Source: Armatimonadaceae bacterium (GTDB lineage: Bacteria; Armatimonadota; Armatimonadia; Armatimonadales; Armatimonadaceae). Taken from it: a stretch of DNA of 40,070 nucleotides. The position numbers were made by a program, and so were the translations under genes. Of this stretch, positions 19,298-28,924 are shown piece after piece; the stretch's first letter is position 1, and each line of letters begins with the position of its first letter. The stretch spans positions 1-40,070 of the forward strand of contig JAUJNC010000022.1 of NCBI GenBank assembly GCA_030446525.1. Direction: 5' to 3'. The notes under the pieces are model-generated. The model was not told the origin of the DNA. It saw only the letters and a list, made by a program, of their open reading frames with translations, and made no database searches.

Positions 19298-21824
19298 TTA
19301 CCGCTGCCGGATCTGCCGCAATATGGTCTCGTCCTTGATCTTGGCGTCTTCGGCCAGCAGGAACGCCTTGCTCAGGATCAGCGACAGGCGCGCGTCCCCT
19401 CGAACGGCAGGAACACGGCGGCGGTATCGCCCTCCTGGCCCCTGTCCTGCACGATGCACAGATACTGGTCATTGGGTTCCATCAGGATGTTGCCGCTGCC
19501 CAGGTGGATCTTGTAGGTGCGCAGGTCCCCGCGCACGAGGAGGAAGCGCCCCTCCAGCGCGCAGCGGTCCTTGCATCTTCAGCCGGGGCAGCAGACGCGA
19601 GAGGACGTCGGCGCGGGTCCGGGCCGACGCGCTCAGATCCCCGAACGAGTACTCGTGCCAGTAGTTGCGGAAGCGCCCTTCCGGGCCGCCGTCGTACCAG
19701 GTGGGGTCGTTGCCGACGCTGGCGACGCCGACGAAGAGGTCGACGTCGCGCATCACTTCGGAGAAGACGAGGGGGCGGCACCTCCTCCAGCGGCAGCGGC
19801 TCGGCGGGCGCGTTGCGCCACCCCGCGCTGTAGCCGCCGCCACCGGCATGGGCGAGGTTGCCCGGGGCGCCCATCCGGTAAAACCGCACCTGATCCGTGG
19901 CCAGGCGCAGGTACGTCCCCGTCTCGTTCGTGTCGGTCCCGTAGTTGTCCCCGACGCCCTCCACCCAGAACTCGGCCCGCAGGTCATAGCGGGGTATCTG
20001 CAGCGTGGCGGGCGGGTAGCAGTCGTCGACCATCAGCCGGAGCAGTTCTTCCAGCCGCGCAGGGCGCACAGGCTGTTGAACTGGTGCTGCTTGAGGATGT
20101 GGCCGGCGAAGCGGTTGGAGTAGGTGCGCGTGTTTCTTTCCGCGTCCGTAATCAGGTAGACCTCGCGGTGCGCCTGCTTGAACGGCTGCACGACGCCGCG
20201 CGCCTCCAGTTCCTGCCGCCAGGCCAGGACGGTCTCGACCGTCGCGCCGAGCGGGTGCCACAGCCGCACCGTCGCCGCATCGCTGAGGCCGCCGGGAAGG
20301 GCCTCGCCGGGCAGGAACGTCTCGGCCCGCTCCCCCTCGGCGGCCGTCCAGATCAGCCGCCGCGCAAGGTTGCCCAGCAGCGGGTGCGTCAGGTAGCGCT
20401 CTCGCGCCACGCGCCCAGCGGCCACGTGCGCTCGTCGGAGAGGAAGCGGTCCAGCGCGTCGCCCGCGCGGCGAGCGTCTTGCGCGCCTCGTCTTCGGCGG
20501 CCTTCAGCTCTTTCACCTCGGCGGGATGCCCCTGCTTCACCCCGCGGGAACGGCCTTGCGCGGCTTGCCGTCCGCCCCGGACCAGGAAAGGGTCAACTGC
20601 CCGGTCGCCGGGCCGATCGCCAGCGTTGCCGCGCCCTCCTCCCCGAACTCCTGCGGCGCACGCCCTGTTCGTCCAGGCCGCACGTCGGCACGGCCAGATC
20701 CTCCAGGTCGTCCGCCCCACCCCGGCGCGCTTCGCCGCCTGTTCGATAGCCTGAGCGACCAGCTTCAGCGCGCCGCGGTCGCGCAGCCTCTTGCGCAGGG
20801 CCGCCAGTGGCGCCACTCCCGCGCCGTCCGGCAGCGACCCGAGCGATTGAATCGCCGCGTTCCCGGCCCGCGCGGCCCTGGGGCCGTGTCCGGGGATCTT
20901 GCGGAACGCCGCCTCGGCCAGGTGCCCGAGGGCGCGCGCGCCCTCCGGAAGGCCCTCGCCCTCGCAGAGCGCGCCGTACCAGGCGATGCCCTTCAGGAGG
21001 CTGATGTTCTTGTCGGACACCCCGGCGGTGACATAGCCGTAGTCGTTGCGCGTGATGCGCTGCGGGAGCGCCACGAGGCCAAGCCACGCCGAGACCTGCC
21101 CGAAGAAGGGCGATGCGCCGACGGCCTCGATGTGGCGTTTCGCGGCGGCGCTCCATTTCGCGCTCGGTCTGGCGGCTTCGCTCGCCTCCGCATGCGCCAA
21201 GACCTCCATCCAGGCCGCGCGCTCCTCCGGCGTCATCGCCTCCAGGTCCGCCCGCGCCGCCTCGGCCCAGGCGTCGCCGGTGTCGGGCAGGCCGGCGCTG
21301 GCGCGCTCCAGCAGCTCCGCGATCTGGCTCTTGACCTTGCGGTAGTCGGCACTGGCGACCTTCTCGACCTGCGCATACAGCTGCTCCAGCAGGGCGCGCA
21401 GCGTGGGGGTCAGACCGCTGTTCTCCTTGTGGCGGCGTACCTGCCGCAGGCCGCCGCCCCAGTCGCCGTAGTAGTGGCCGTCCTTCTGCGCCGAGGCCAA
21501 CAGGAACTCCAGGTCGTGCGCCGTGTAGGGCAGGTTGCGGGCGAATAGCGGGGTGAGCAGCAGGCGGACTTTCGCCTTGACCTCCCAGGAGACGCGGGGC
21601 CGCTGCATGCGCTCGTAGACGGCCTTGACCGCCGCGACCTGAAGCCCGGGGGCGGCGTCGAGGAGCGCCTTCCCGGACGGGAATTCCTTGACCTTGATGT
21701 CCCAGTACTGCCGGTCAGGCGTCTCCTGGAGGAAGGACCCGATCAGGCGGTCGGCTTCCGCGGCCACCGGGTCGGTCGGGCGGAGCGCGCCGGCTATATT
21801 GCCAGCAAGTGATTTCAGGTCCAT
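19298..21824 (-). pseudogene. DUF5724/DUF4132 protein, many frameshifts
   Basis: About 840 residues once repaired. ATG 21824 lies 9 bases after the upstream stop, with AAGGGG. The N-terminal part is helical-repeat-like, with ITRNDYGYVTAGVSDKNISL, LAEAAFRKIPGHGPRAARAG and AALRKRLRDRGALKLVAQAI, typical of DUF5724. The C-terminal DUF4132 part has DLEDLAVPTCGLDEQGV, HREVYLITDAERNTRTYSNR, VEGVGDNYGTDTNET, WHEYSFGDLS and IHLGSGNIL, and ends KIKDETILRQIRQR. E. coli MolR carries the same DUF4132 domain; its biochemical role is unknown. From memory, relatives often neighbour MoxR ATPase and VWA genes; none are in this window. At least eight single-base breaks occur (about 20694, 20655, 20540, 20462, 20408, 20053, 19773, 19572), nearly all in G/C runs. 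All have open sense on both sides, so the gene may be whole in the cell. Confidence 0.75.
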
Positions 21825-21833
21825 GGACGCCCC

Positions 21834-22271
21834 TTAGCCTCCCACCAGCGGCACGAGCTTGATGAAGCTGACCTGCGTCCCGGGCCTCAGATCGATGGCC
21901 TCGTCCAGCTCCTCCACCTGCCGGTCGTCCACCAGAACAAAGAAGCCGTTGCGCGCGAACGCCTCGAGGGCGCGCTCGTACTGCTGCTCCCAATCGATCC
22001 TGCGGCGCCGGCGAACGCGGTAGCCGTTCAAGGAAGCTTCGGCATCCGTGGGTTGAACCAGGCCGCGGTAGTATTCCGGCTGCGTGGCGTTATACTCGCG
22101 CACCTCCTGGTAGACCCGCTCCCGTATCAGCTCGCGCGCCGTGATGCGCTCGGTCAGGAAATCGAGGACCCGTGTAAGGGTCTTTTCTCCGAAGGCGGTC
22201 TCATCGTATATGGTCAAGGTCGTAGGCTTTTCGTGTCTCTCCTGCTTGGGGGACTCCGCGGAAGCGCTCAA
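21834..22271 (-). CDS. Small ubiquitin-like (beta-grasp) protein ending in Gly-Gly, paired with DUF4132
   Basis: 145 residues; I know no named family for it. The shape matches ubiquitin/MoaD/ThiS: a first strand (TTLTIYDETAFGE, 17-29), a second (LTRVLDFLTERI, 32-43), and a helix (TARELIRERVYQEVREYN, 44-61). An inserted stretch of about 45 residues (62-107, with RVRRRRR) follows. Then come strand FFVLVDDRQVEELDEAIDL (110-128) and last strand TQVSFIKLVPLVGG (132-145), where the protein stops. The end lines up with ubiquitin LHLVLRLRGG and MoaD-type tails. A free C-terminal GG is what E1-like enzymes adenylate. Function inferred, not shown. The gene lies 9 bases before DUF5724/DUF4132, so they are co-translated. 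The start is uncertain: TTG 22271 lacks a clear ribosome site, and no ATG is available in frame. Confidence 0.6.
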   Translation of the reverse strand: MSASAESPKQERHEKPTTLTIYDETAFGEKTLTRVLDFLTERITARELIRERVYQEVREYNATQPEYYRGLVQPTDAEASLNGYRVRRRRRIDWEQQYERALEAFARNGFFVLVDDRQVEELDEAIDLRPGTQVSFIKLVPLVGG

Positions 22272-22351
22272 GATCGGAAGCCGTTGCGCCTAAACCCAAT
22301 ACCGATCGCTCTTTCGGATGGCCCTGGTGATCAAGAAGGCCACCGCATAGG
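22272..22351. other. 80-base gap between GH106 and the ubiquitin-like gene
   Basis: No clear promoter or terminator was recognised. Co-transcription with GH106 is possible, but this is the widest gap between GH106 and the DUF5703 gene apart from the IS, so a separate promoter for the ubiquitin-like/DUF4132 pair cannot be excluded. Confidence 0.3.
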
Positions 22352-25222
22352 TTAAAGCGCGCCCGCGTCGGGGCGCCGCCGCAGCGGCACCAGCCGCACC
22401 GGGCCGAGCAGGCCGGAGGGCAGCGGCTCCCATCCGGCGGCGTCGAAGGGCTTGTACTCGATGTTGACGAAGAAAAACTTCCGCCAGGGGACCTGGCGCC
22501 GGTCCAGGTCTGACAGCCGGTTGGCCATCAGGTTGGTCACGTCGACCTCGAGCCGGTTCCCCTTTTCCGGGAGCGCGTCGGGAAGCCGCAGGCGGAACGG
22601 GCGGGCGTACAGGGTGCCCAGGTCCTGGCCGTTGAGCCGGACGCGCGCGCTGTGGCAGACCCGGCCCAGGTCGAGCGCCCACGCGTCGGCGTCGCCCGCG
22701 GGTCGGTCGAACGTGATCGTGTACCGGGCCGTTCCGGAAAACGCCCGCAGCGCCTCCGCATCACCCGGCCACTCCGTCCAGTCCGTCAGCGCGCGGACGT
22801 CGGCGGGGCGGGGGAGCGCCGGGCCGCCCTCGACGAACTCGACGCGCCAGCCGCCCGCCAGGGCCCGCGGCGGGCCCGCCGGTGACAGGTATTCCCACGC
22901 AGGCCCGTCCGCCGCCCCGGGCAGCGCGCGCAGGACGAGCGACTGGCCCGGCTCCATCTGGAGATAGACCTGCGTCCGCCCCTCCTCCTGGCGGACGCCG
23001 GCCGCGCCGCGCCGGCCGTCCGTGGGGTCGTGCAGGACCGCGGACCGGGCCGGGACCGCCAGCGTGACCCAGCGGTCCAGCCGCTCACGGCCCAGGTTGG
23101 CCAGGAAGTAGTGCCGGGCGCCGTCGTCGCCGCGCCGCCGGATGAACTCGACGCCGTCGTCCACCACGGCCTCGCGCCGGACCCCGGCAAGCCCGAGCAG
23201 CGCCTCCAGATCCTGCCCGATCAGGACGCGCCCTTTACCGACGGTGGCGCCGGAGATCCCCGGCTGAACCTCGCGGCGCGGGCCGATGGCCGCCTGGGCC
23301 GCGCGCAGACGCCGGCGCCGGTTCTCCAGATCGCCCAGGCCCGGCACGTCCTGCGGCAGGTCGCCCACCACCAGAACGGTCGCGCCCTCGCGGGCCAGCG
23401 CGACGATGCGCTCCAGCGTCTCCGGAGGCATCCGCGTGCAGCCGGCGACGGCCAGCACGCGGTAGGAGCCGCCCCGCGCCCGCAGGTCTTCGCCGGAAAC
23501 GCGTACCGACCCGTCCAGCAGCCGGTCCGAAACGCAGTCGAAGCCGTAACCACGGTCCCAGAGCCGCCGCGCGGCCCGCGTGAAGTCGGCAAGGTTCTCG
23601 CCCAGCCATCGCCCGGTGCCACCCACGGTCAGGAAATGCAGCATGTCCCGCGCGCCGGCGTCCTCGGCCCACAGGTCGAAGACGGGGAAATACAGCAGCA
23701 CGTCGTTATCGGGACGGCCCGCCTGGAGGAAGGACTGGCAGCGGGCGATGTAGGCGTTGAGGGCGGGCAGATCGCGCCAGAACGGGTTGGTCGGGGCGAA
23801 GTGGGTGGTCGCATAGAACAGCCAGCCCGGCCAGGGGGCGTCCTGGGGCGAGAACGGCGTCCCGTGGAAGAACACGTGGTTGACGCCCATCACGAAGAGC
23901 AGATCGGCCTCCGCTTTGACGTGCTCCAGCGGCACCTTGCCGTGCTCGCCCAGCCAGGTGAACGACTCGCTGGAGCAGAGCGGCTTGCCGGCGACATGGG
24001 CCGCCGAGGAGGCCAGCTTGCAGACCAGGATCTCCTCTTCGGCTTTGCCACGGCGCGGCGTACCCGGCAGCGGTTCCATGCCCACCAGGTCCAGCCCGGC
24101 GGGGCCGAAGACCTCGGTCTCGGGGATGTCGACGGCCGCGTACAGGTCGAGCAGGTTTCCCGGCGAGCCGTGCGCCTGGTTGCGCGCCAGCGCCCCTTTC
24201 CCGCGCGCCCAGCCCGCCCACGGGCGGGTGAAGTCTTCCAGGAGCAGGTCGCCGGCGGTCTGCCGGTAGTCCGAGCGCACGCGGCGGACGGTGTCCGGAT
24301 CGCCCTCGCCCCGCAGGGCGGGCAGGTACCCGCGCAGGTCGTAGCCGCGGCGGCGCGCGAACTCGGCGAAGATCCCCGGCGTCCCGTTCGCGCCGAACAC
24401 CTCGTACGAGTCGTTGAAAAAGCAGCGCACCATCTCCCCGGCGGGCAGGAGCGACAGGGGAGTGTCGAAGTGGGCCAGATAGCGCCCAACCGCGTCCCGG
24501 GAGAAGTGGTCGAGCACGTTGCCCTCGCCGCCGGGCGCGGCCCGCTTCACCTGCTGGCCCGTCCCCGCCAGGAACGCGCCGTGCAGCGTCCACCGCCCGG
24601 CGGGCGCCGTCCATTCGAGTTTCCCCGAGGCGTCCACCTCGTCTGTCAGGTCGAGCGCCTGCCCGCCCGCCTCGTAGGCCATCAGCGCCAGAAGCTTCGC
24701 GACCGGTTTCGCCGTGCTCCGGAGCGGTTCCTCCACCCGGCCGTTTGCGGCCACCGTAAAGGTCTCGAACAGGAGGCCGGCCGGCGCGTCCCCGTCCGGC
24801 ACCCAGGGGCCCCCCAGCGGCCAGCCCGTGCCGGTGATCATGTCCACGCCCAGACCCAGCCGCTCCGCCTCGCGCAGGGTAAACGCCAGCATCTGCATCC
24901 ACCGCGGGCTGAGGAAGGGGATGTAGCGCTCCTTTTCGCCCTCGCCCGTCGCGCCGTAGATCGGAGTGATCTCCACGCCGCCGATGCCCGTGTCGCGGAA
25001 CAGCTGCAGATGGCGCGTGATCTCCGCCTCGCTCACGGCGCTGCCCAGCCACCACCAGCGCGTCCACGGGCGGCTTTCCCGCGTTAGGGCGGGCCAATCC
25101 ATGCGTTCCATGTCCACCTTCCTTCCGGGGGGCGATGCCGGCGCCGCCGTGACCCGGCCGCACGCCAGACAAAGGACTGCCGCCAGACCGTGCCGGATGA
25201 CCCTGGCGTGGCGTTCCTTCAC
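22352..25222 (-). CDS. GH106-like alpha-L-rhamnosidase
   Basis: 956 residues, intact. GTG 25222 overlaps the lacI stop as GTGA and gives a signal peptide (HGLAAVLCLACGRVTAAPAS); the longer open frame upstream is only the shadow of lacI. RESRPWTRWWWLGSAVSEAE, GGVEITPIYG, MQMLAFTLREAERLGLGVDM and TGTGWPLGGPWV are the hallmark start of the GH106 barrel. SESFTWLGEHGKVPLEHVKA lies in its second half. The C-terminus has a galactose-binding-like sandwich (YTITFDRPAGDADAWALDLG, NGQDLGTLYARPFRLRLP). Family members are inverting and release terminal alpha-L-rhamnose, notably from rhamnogalacturonan. Exported; probably under the LacI protein encoded just upstream. Confidence 0.87.
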   Translation of the reverse strand: MKERHARVIRHGLAAVLCLACGRVTAAPASPPGRKVDMERMDWPALTRESRPWTRWWWLGSAVSEAEITRHLQLFRDTGIGGVEITPIYGATGEGEKERYIPFLSPRWMQMLAFTLREAERLGLGVDMITGTGWPLGGPWVPDGDAPAGLLFETFTVAANGRVEEPLRSTAKPVAKLLALMAYEAGGQALDLTDEVDASGKLEWTAPAGRWTLHGAFLAGTGQQVKRAAPGGEGNVLDHFSRDAVGRYLAHFDTPLSLLPAGEMVRCFFNDSYEVFGANGTPGIFAEFARRRGYDLRGYLPALRGEGDPDTVRRVRSDYRQTAGDLLLEDFTRPWAGWARGKGALARNQAHGSPGNLLDLYAAVDIPETEVFGPAGLDLVGMEPLPGTPRRGKAEEEILVCKLASSAAHVAGKPLCSSESFTWLGEHGKVPLEHVKAEADLLFVMGVNHVFFHGTPFSPQDAPWPGWLFYATTHFAPTNPFWRDLPALNAYIARCQSFLQAGRPDNDVLLYFPVFDLWAEDAGARDMLHFLTVGGTGRWLGENLADFTRAARRLWDRGYGFDCVSDRLLDGSVRVSGEDLRARGGSYRVLAVAGCTRMPPETLERIVALAREGATVLVVGDLPQDVPGLGDLENRRRRLRAAQAAIGPRREVQPGISGATVGKGRVLIGQDLEALLGLAGVRREAVVDDGVEFIRRRGDDGARHYFLANLGRERLDRWVTLAVPARSAVLHDPTDGRRGAAGVRQEEGRTQVYLQMEPGQSLVLRALPGAADGPAWEYLSPAGPPRALAGGWRVEFVEGGPALPRPADVRALTDWTEWPGDAEALRAFSGTARYTITFDRPAGDADAWALDLGRVCHSARVRLNGQDLGTLYARPFRLRLPDALPEKGNRLEVDVTNLMANRLSDLDRRQVPWRKFFFVNIEYKPFDAAGWEPLPSGLLGPVRLVPLRRRPDAGAL

Positions 25223-26283
25223 GGGCTTACCGTCGGTGCGGCCACGCTTTGCCTTTGCACCAACTCCCCCCGGATCGTCACCGTGCGCGGCGCGTCGCCG
25301 GCGCGGCCTTCGATCCGGTCCATCAGCAGCTCGACGACGGCGCGCGCGATCGCCTCGACCGGCTGCGAGACCGAGGTCAGCGGCACCGGACAGTACGCCG
25401 CGATGGGCTGGTCGTCGTGGCTGACGATGCTCACGTCCTCGGGCACGCGGACCCCGGCGCGCATGATCTCGACCATGAACGCCAGGGCGACGTAGTCGTT
25501 GACGATGCACAGGCCGGTCGGGCGCTCCTTCATCTGCAGGAACCGGCGCGCCATCTCTGCGCCGCCTTTCTCGTAGGTGGGGTTCGCGAAGAGCCATTCC
25601 CGGCGCACCGGCACGCCGAACTCGTCGAGCGCCCGGCGGAACCCTTCCAGCCGGTAGGTCTGCGGGACGTCGGGGGCGCCCGAGAACCACTCCGTGGTGT
25701 TGGACATCCCGATCCCGATCTGGCGATGACCGCGCTCGAGCAGGTGACGGGCCGCCTGATACGCGTTGTCCTGCCGGTCGAAGATGACCTGATCGCACGC
25801 GAGCGGCACGGGGATGTCATAGCTGACCACGATGCCGCCCGCACGCTGGTAAGCTTCGAGCTCCCGGAACACGGCGGGGCCCACCATCTGGGCGGCGCAC
25901 AGGATCGCGCGCGGCCGCTGGCGGCAAAGCTGCTTGACCTGCGCCGCCTGGGATTGGCCACCGTCGCCCGCGGGCTCGGGGCGGGTGTAGATGGGCGCCT
26001 CCAGGGATCGCTCGTCGAGCGCCCGCTGGATCAGCAGGATCTTCTCGGTCGCCAGACCGACATCGAGGGTGCCGCTGAAAACGCAGACCAGGCTGTTGCT
26101 GTGCCCGTGGGCGAGGCGCTGCGCCAGCGGGTTGGGCTCGTAGCCCAGCTCGCGGGCGACGGTGAGCACCCGCTGGCGCGTGGCGGCCGACAGGTTGCCT
26201 TTGCCGGAGAGCGCCAGCGACACGGTGGACTTGTGCATGCCCAGCGCCCCGGCGACGTCGTGGATCGTGGGCGGTTTTCTCAT
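25219..26283 (-). CDS. LacI-family transcriptional regulator
   Basis: 354 residues. The N-terminal helix-turn-helix with hinge helix reads PPTIHDVAGALGMHKSTVSL, then ATRQRVLTVARELGYEPNPLA. A periplasmic-binding-protein-like sensor domain follows, with LERGHRQIGIGMSN, YRLEGFRRALDEFGV, PTGLCIVNDYVALAFMVEI and EDVSIVSHDDQPIAAY, and the usual end GELVQRQSV. It should bind DNA as a dimer and release it on binding a sugar from the substrate of the locus. ATG 26283 starts exactly at the HTH. Its own promoter region holds the palindrome CTAAACCGGTTTAG, so autoregulation is likely. The 3' end overlaps GH106 by 4 bases. Confidence 0.93.
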   Translation of the reverse strand: MRKPPTIHDVAGALGMHKSTVSLALSGKGNLSAATRQRVLTVARELGYEPNPLAQRLAHGHSNSLVCVFSGTLDVGLATEKILLIQRALDERSLEAPIYTRPEPAGDGGQSQAAQVKQLCRQRPRAILCAAQMVGPAVFRELEAYQRAGGIVVSYDIPVPLACDQVIFDRQDNAYQAARHLLERGHRQIGIGMSNTTEWFSGAPDVPQTYRLEGFRRALDEFGVPVRREWLFANPTYEKGGAEMARRFLQMKERPTGLCIVNDYVALAFMVEIMRAGVRVPEDVSIVSHDDQPIAAYCPVPLTSVSQPVEAIARAVVELLMDRIEGRAGDAPRTVTIRGELVQRQSVAAPTVSP

Positions 26284-26314
26284 TACGGAATCGTATGCCA
26301 GACCGGAAAGATGA

Positions 26315-26328
26315 CTAAACCGGTTTAG
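26315..26328. promoter_or_regulatory. LacI-type operator CTAAACCGGTTTAG
   Basis: A perfect 14-bp palindrome with central CG, as usual for LacI-family sites. It lies 31 bases upstream of the lacI start and downstream of a -10 box. The core AAACCGGTTT recurs at 29848-29857. Confidence 0.75.
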
Positions 26329-26338
26329 CTTTCTGTCA

Positions 26339-26347
26339 ATTATAACA
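26339..26347 (-). promoter_or_regulatory. Extended -10 promoter of lacI
   Basis: On the minus strand TG-T-TATAAT forms an extended -10 box with the operator 10 bases downstream, so a bound repressor would block start or escape. A clear -35 was not seen. Confidence 0.55.
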
Positions 26348-26416
26348 TGAGAACCATGCTGCAAACACGAAGCGCGGCGCAGAGCGCGAGCTGGGCGCAT
26401 TTCAAAGCTCGCGCGA

Positions 26417-28885
26417 TCACCGGACGGTCTTCAGGCGGAGGATCGTGACCGAATGGGCCGGAAGGGTGCGGCCGAAGGCCGGAGAGGTGAGAGCGACCGT
26501 CTCCTCGCGGGGCGCCACTTTAGCCGGAGTCGCAAAAGAGTTCTCGTCGTTGGGGCCGGCGGAGGTCAGCACGAGGGCCTTGCCCCGGGGCGCGACCTGC
26601 GTCACCCCGCGCAGATCGACGGCCGTCTCCACCGGCCGGCCGGAAGCGTTAACCACTTTCAGGACCGTTTCGCCGGTGGCGGTGTCCCGTCCGGCGACGG
26701 CGAACAGCACCGGGGGAGCCGCCCGCGTCGCGTCGTGGACCAGCTTGCCGTCGAGGTAACACCGGATGGACGGGCCTTGAAGCTCGATGCGGATGTCATA
26801 CCAGCGGCCGGTCTGGATGCTTCCCGGCACCTGCGTCAGCGCCACGCCGGGCACTTCCAGCCCGTGCTTCGTGTTGTCCCAGCCGCCCAGATTCCACCAA
26901 CTCTTCGTGTTGTCGCCCGGCGACTGGAAAAGGATGAGGAAGCCTTCTTTGCCGCCCAGCTTCCGGGCCTTCAGGGCGAGGGTGTAGTCGCTCCAGCTCG
27001 CGTCGCCGGCGACGGCCCGCGCATCGTTTTCTTCGCCGCTCTGACGAAGGGCCCCGTCGATGACCTCCCATCTCCCCCGCGTCGTCTTCCAGCCGCCCGT
27101 CCCCTGGGAGAAATCGCCGGCGAAGAGCGTCCGCCCGCCTCGGGTCACCCTGATGTCTTTGAACTCGGCCTGCGTGGCCCAGGTCCCGACGCCAATCCTG
27201 CCGCGAACGGGTTCCACCGGACGCCGGGGCTGCTCGACCCGCACCGGCAGCACGACGTCGCCCCGGTTGGCCGCGAACAGGGTCTGCACATGGTAGGACG
27301 GCGTGCCATAAACCCGCGCGTTGTCGAACACGATGGCGTTCGGATTCCATGCCTTCCAGCTCGGGTCGCTGAGCAGGGGCGCATAGGACGACATGATCAC
27401 GACGTCCGCGTTGCGCTCCAGGCCGGTCAGGAAGGCCGCCTCGGCGACGGCCGCCTGCAGATTCCCCGCCCCGGCTTCGCGGGTGACGGCGTATTCGCCG
27501 AAATACACCTTGGGCGCTTTGCGGTCGTAGCTGTCGAAGCGCGTGGCCTGTTCGAGGAAGGTTTGGGGTGGCTGTAGAGGTGCGGGTCGATGATGTCGAG
27601 CGGGCGCGATCTGGGCACGCCGCGCCAATCACAGGCGATCAATCGGACCTGGGGGTAGCGGGCCTTGACGGCGTCGTGGAACAGCGCGTAACGCTCGTCG
27701 TAAAGCGGCCCGCCGTTCTCGTTGCCGACCTGCAGGTATTTCAGGTTGAACGGTTTCGGATGCCCGGCTTGGGCGCGCAGCGCGCCCCACGTGCTGGTCA
27801 CGGGGCCGTTGGCGTACTCGATGGCGTCGAGCGCGTCCTGCACCCATTCCCGCATCCGGCCCATCGGCACCTGGATCCTTGTGCGCCATGCCGCAATTAA
27901 TCACGAAGAGCGGCTCCGCCCCCAGGTCCTCGCACATCTGCAGGTACTCGTGGTACCCAGCCCGTCCGTGGAACGGTAGCCCCAAAGGTTCCAATGCCCC
28001 GGACGCTCGGCGATGTCGCCGATGGTGTCCTTCCAGCGGAAGGCGTCGGCGATCCGCTCGCCTTCGACGAAACAGCCGCCGGGGAAGCGGATGAAGGCCG
28101 GGCGCATCCGCTCGATCGTGCGCATCAGGTCGGCGCGCAGGCCGTTGGGACGCCCTTGTACGTGGCGCGCGGGAACAGCGACACCATGTCGAGCCAGACG
28201 ACGCCCGGGTCAGCCGCCGCCAGCACCAGACGCGCGCTCGCGTCGGTCGCGCTCGCCGTCAGCGCGGCGGCGTGTTTCTTCCAGCCCGGACCGATGCCCC
28301 GATCTTTTGGGAGGCGAGCACGCTGCCGTCCTTTCGTTCCAACGAAACGGTCACCGGGCCGGCGAAACCTTGCCCGCGCGCGCGTAAAACGACAGGTCAT
28401 ATCTTTGCCCTTTCCGACGGCGATGCCGCCGGTCGCGCGCTCGAACCGGGACATCCACTCCGCCGGCCTTTCGCGCGGCCGCTGCGGGACGCCCCGGAAC
28501 CCGTCGCTGGCCGCGCCGACGCGCCCGCCGGCCGCGCCGGTGATCTCCAAACGCAGACTGGTCGGGTTCTTGCCGTTGAGCGGCCGGCTTTTGTCCAGCG
28601 AGATGCTCCCCCGGCTCCCGCGCTTCTGACCGGCGTCCACGCCAGCGGAACGTCGGCGTCCTCGAAGGAGCGGTTCTGGATCATTTCGGCATAGATCCCG
28701 CCGTCGCCGGCCCGGTTGATCTCTTCGAAGAAGATGCCATACAGCATCGGACTCACGGCTGCCCCGGCTTGTCGACGTCGACCGTCAAACGGGCGACGGG
28801 AGCCGCGGACAACCGGGGCGCGAGCGTCATCGAGGCGAGGCGCTGTCGCGAGAGCGAATCCGGCGCAGAAGGCTTTGGTGGTCAT
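26417..28885 (-). pseudogene. GH51 alpha-L-arabinofuranosidase with inserted LamG/DUF1080-like domain, many frameshifts
   Basis: About 820 residues once repaired. A secretion-type start (MTTKAFCAGFALA) is followed by SPMLYGIFFEEINRAGDGGI, YAEMIQNRSFE, MRPAFIRFPGGCFVEGERI, HEYLQMCEDLGAEPLFVINC and YLQVGNENGGPLYDERY (acid/base Glu at 27718-27720). Then come PKVYFGEYAV (nucleophile Glu at 27494-27496), AEAAFLTGLERNADVVIMSS, an inserted jelly-roll (FAGDFSQGTGGWKTTRGRWE, DIRIELQGPSIRCYLDGKLV) and the C-terminal sandwich (TLPAHSVTILRL). The family removes alpha-L-arabinofuranose from arabinan, arabinoxylan or pectin. About nine single-base breaks occur (including near 28840, 28775, 28630, 28300, 28135, 27960, 27880 and 27560); both catalytic Glu survive. 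It follows a pseudopilin by 39 bases and shares its promoter. Confidence 0.82.
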
Positions 28886-28924
28886 GGAAGGCCTGCGGAG
28901 TTCAAGGGCCCGACGGTCCGCCTA

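Noticed and set aside
19298..21824. Programmed ribosomal frameshifting in DUF4132 and the pseudopilins
   Set aside because: Breaks are too many, in both directions and at differing sites, without slippery heptamers plus downstream structures; single-base errors explain them.
19298..22271. A complete anti-phage or MoxR-VWA type conflict system around DUF4132
   Set aside because: No ATPase, VWA, SWIM, nuclease or effector gene lies in the window; neighbours are sugar enzymes and a truncated pilin.
3867..25087. Long open frames opposite real genes (for example plus strand about 3867-5747, 11780-14224 and 23030-25087)
   Set aside because: They are low-complexity Arg/Ala/Gly/Pro-rich translations caused by high GC and lie antisense to genes with clear family motifs.
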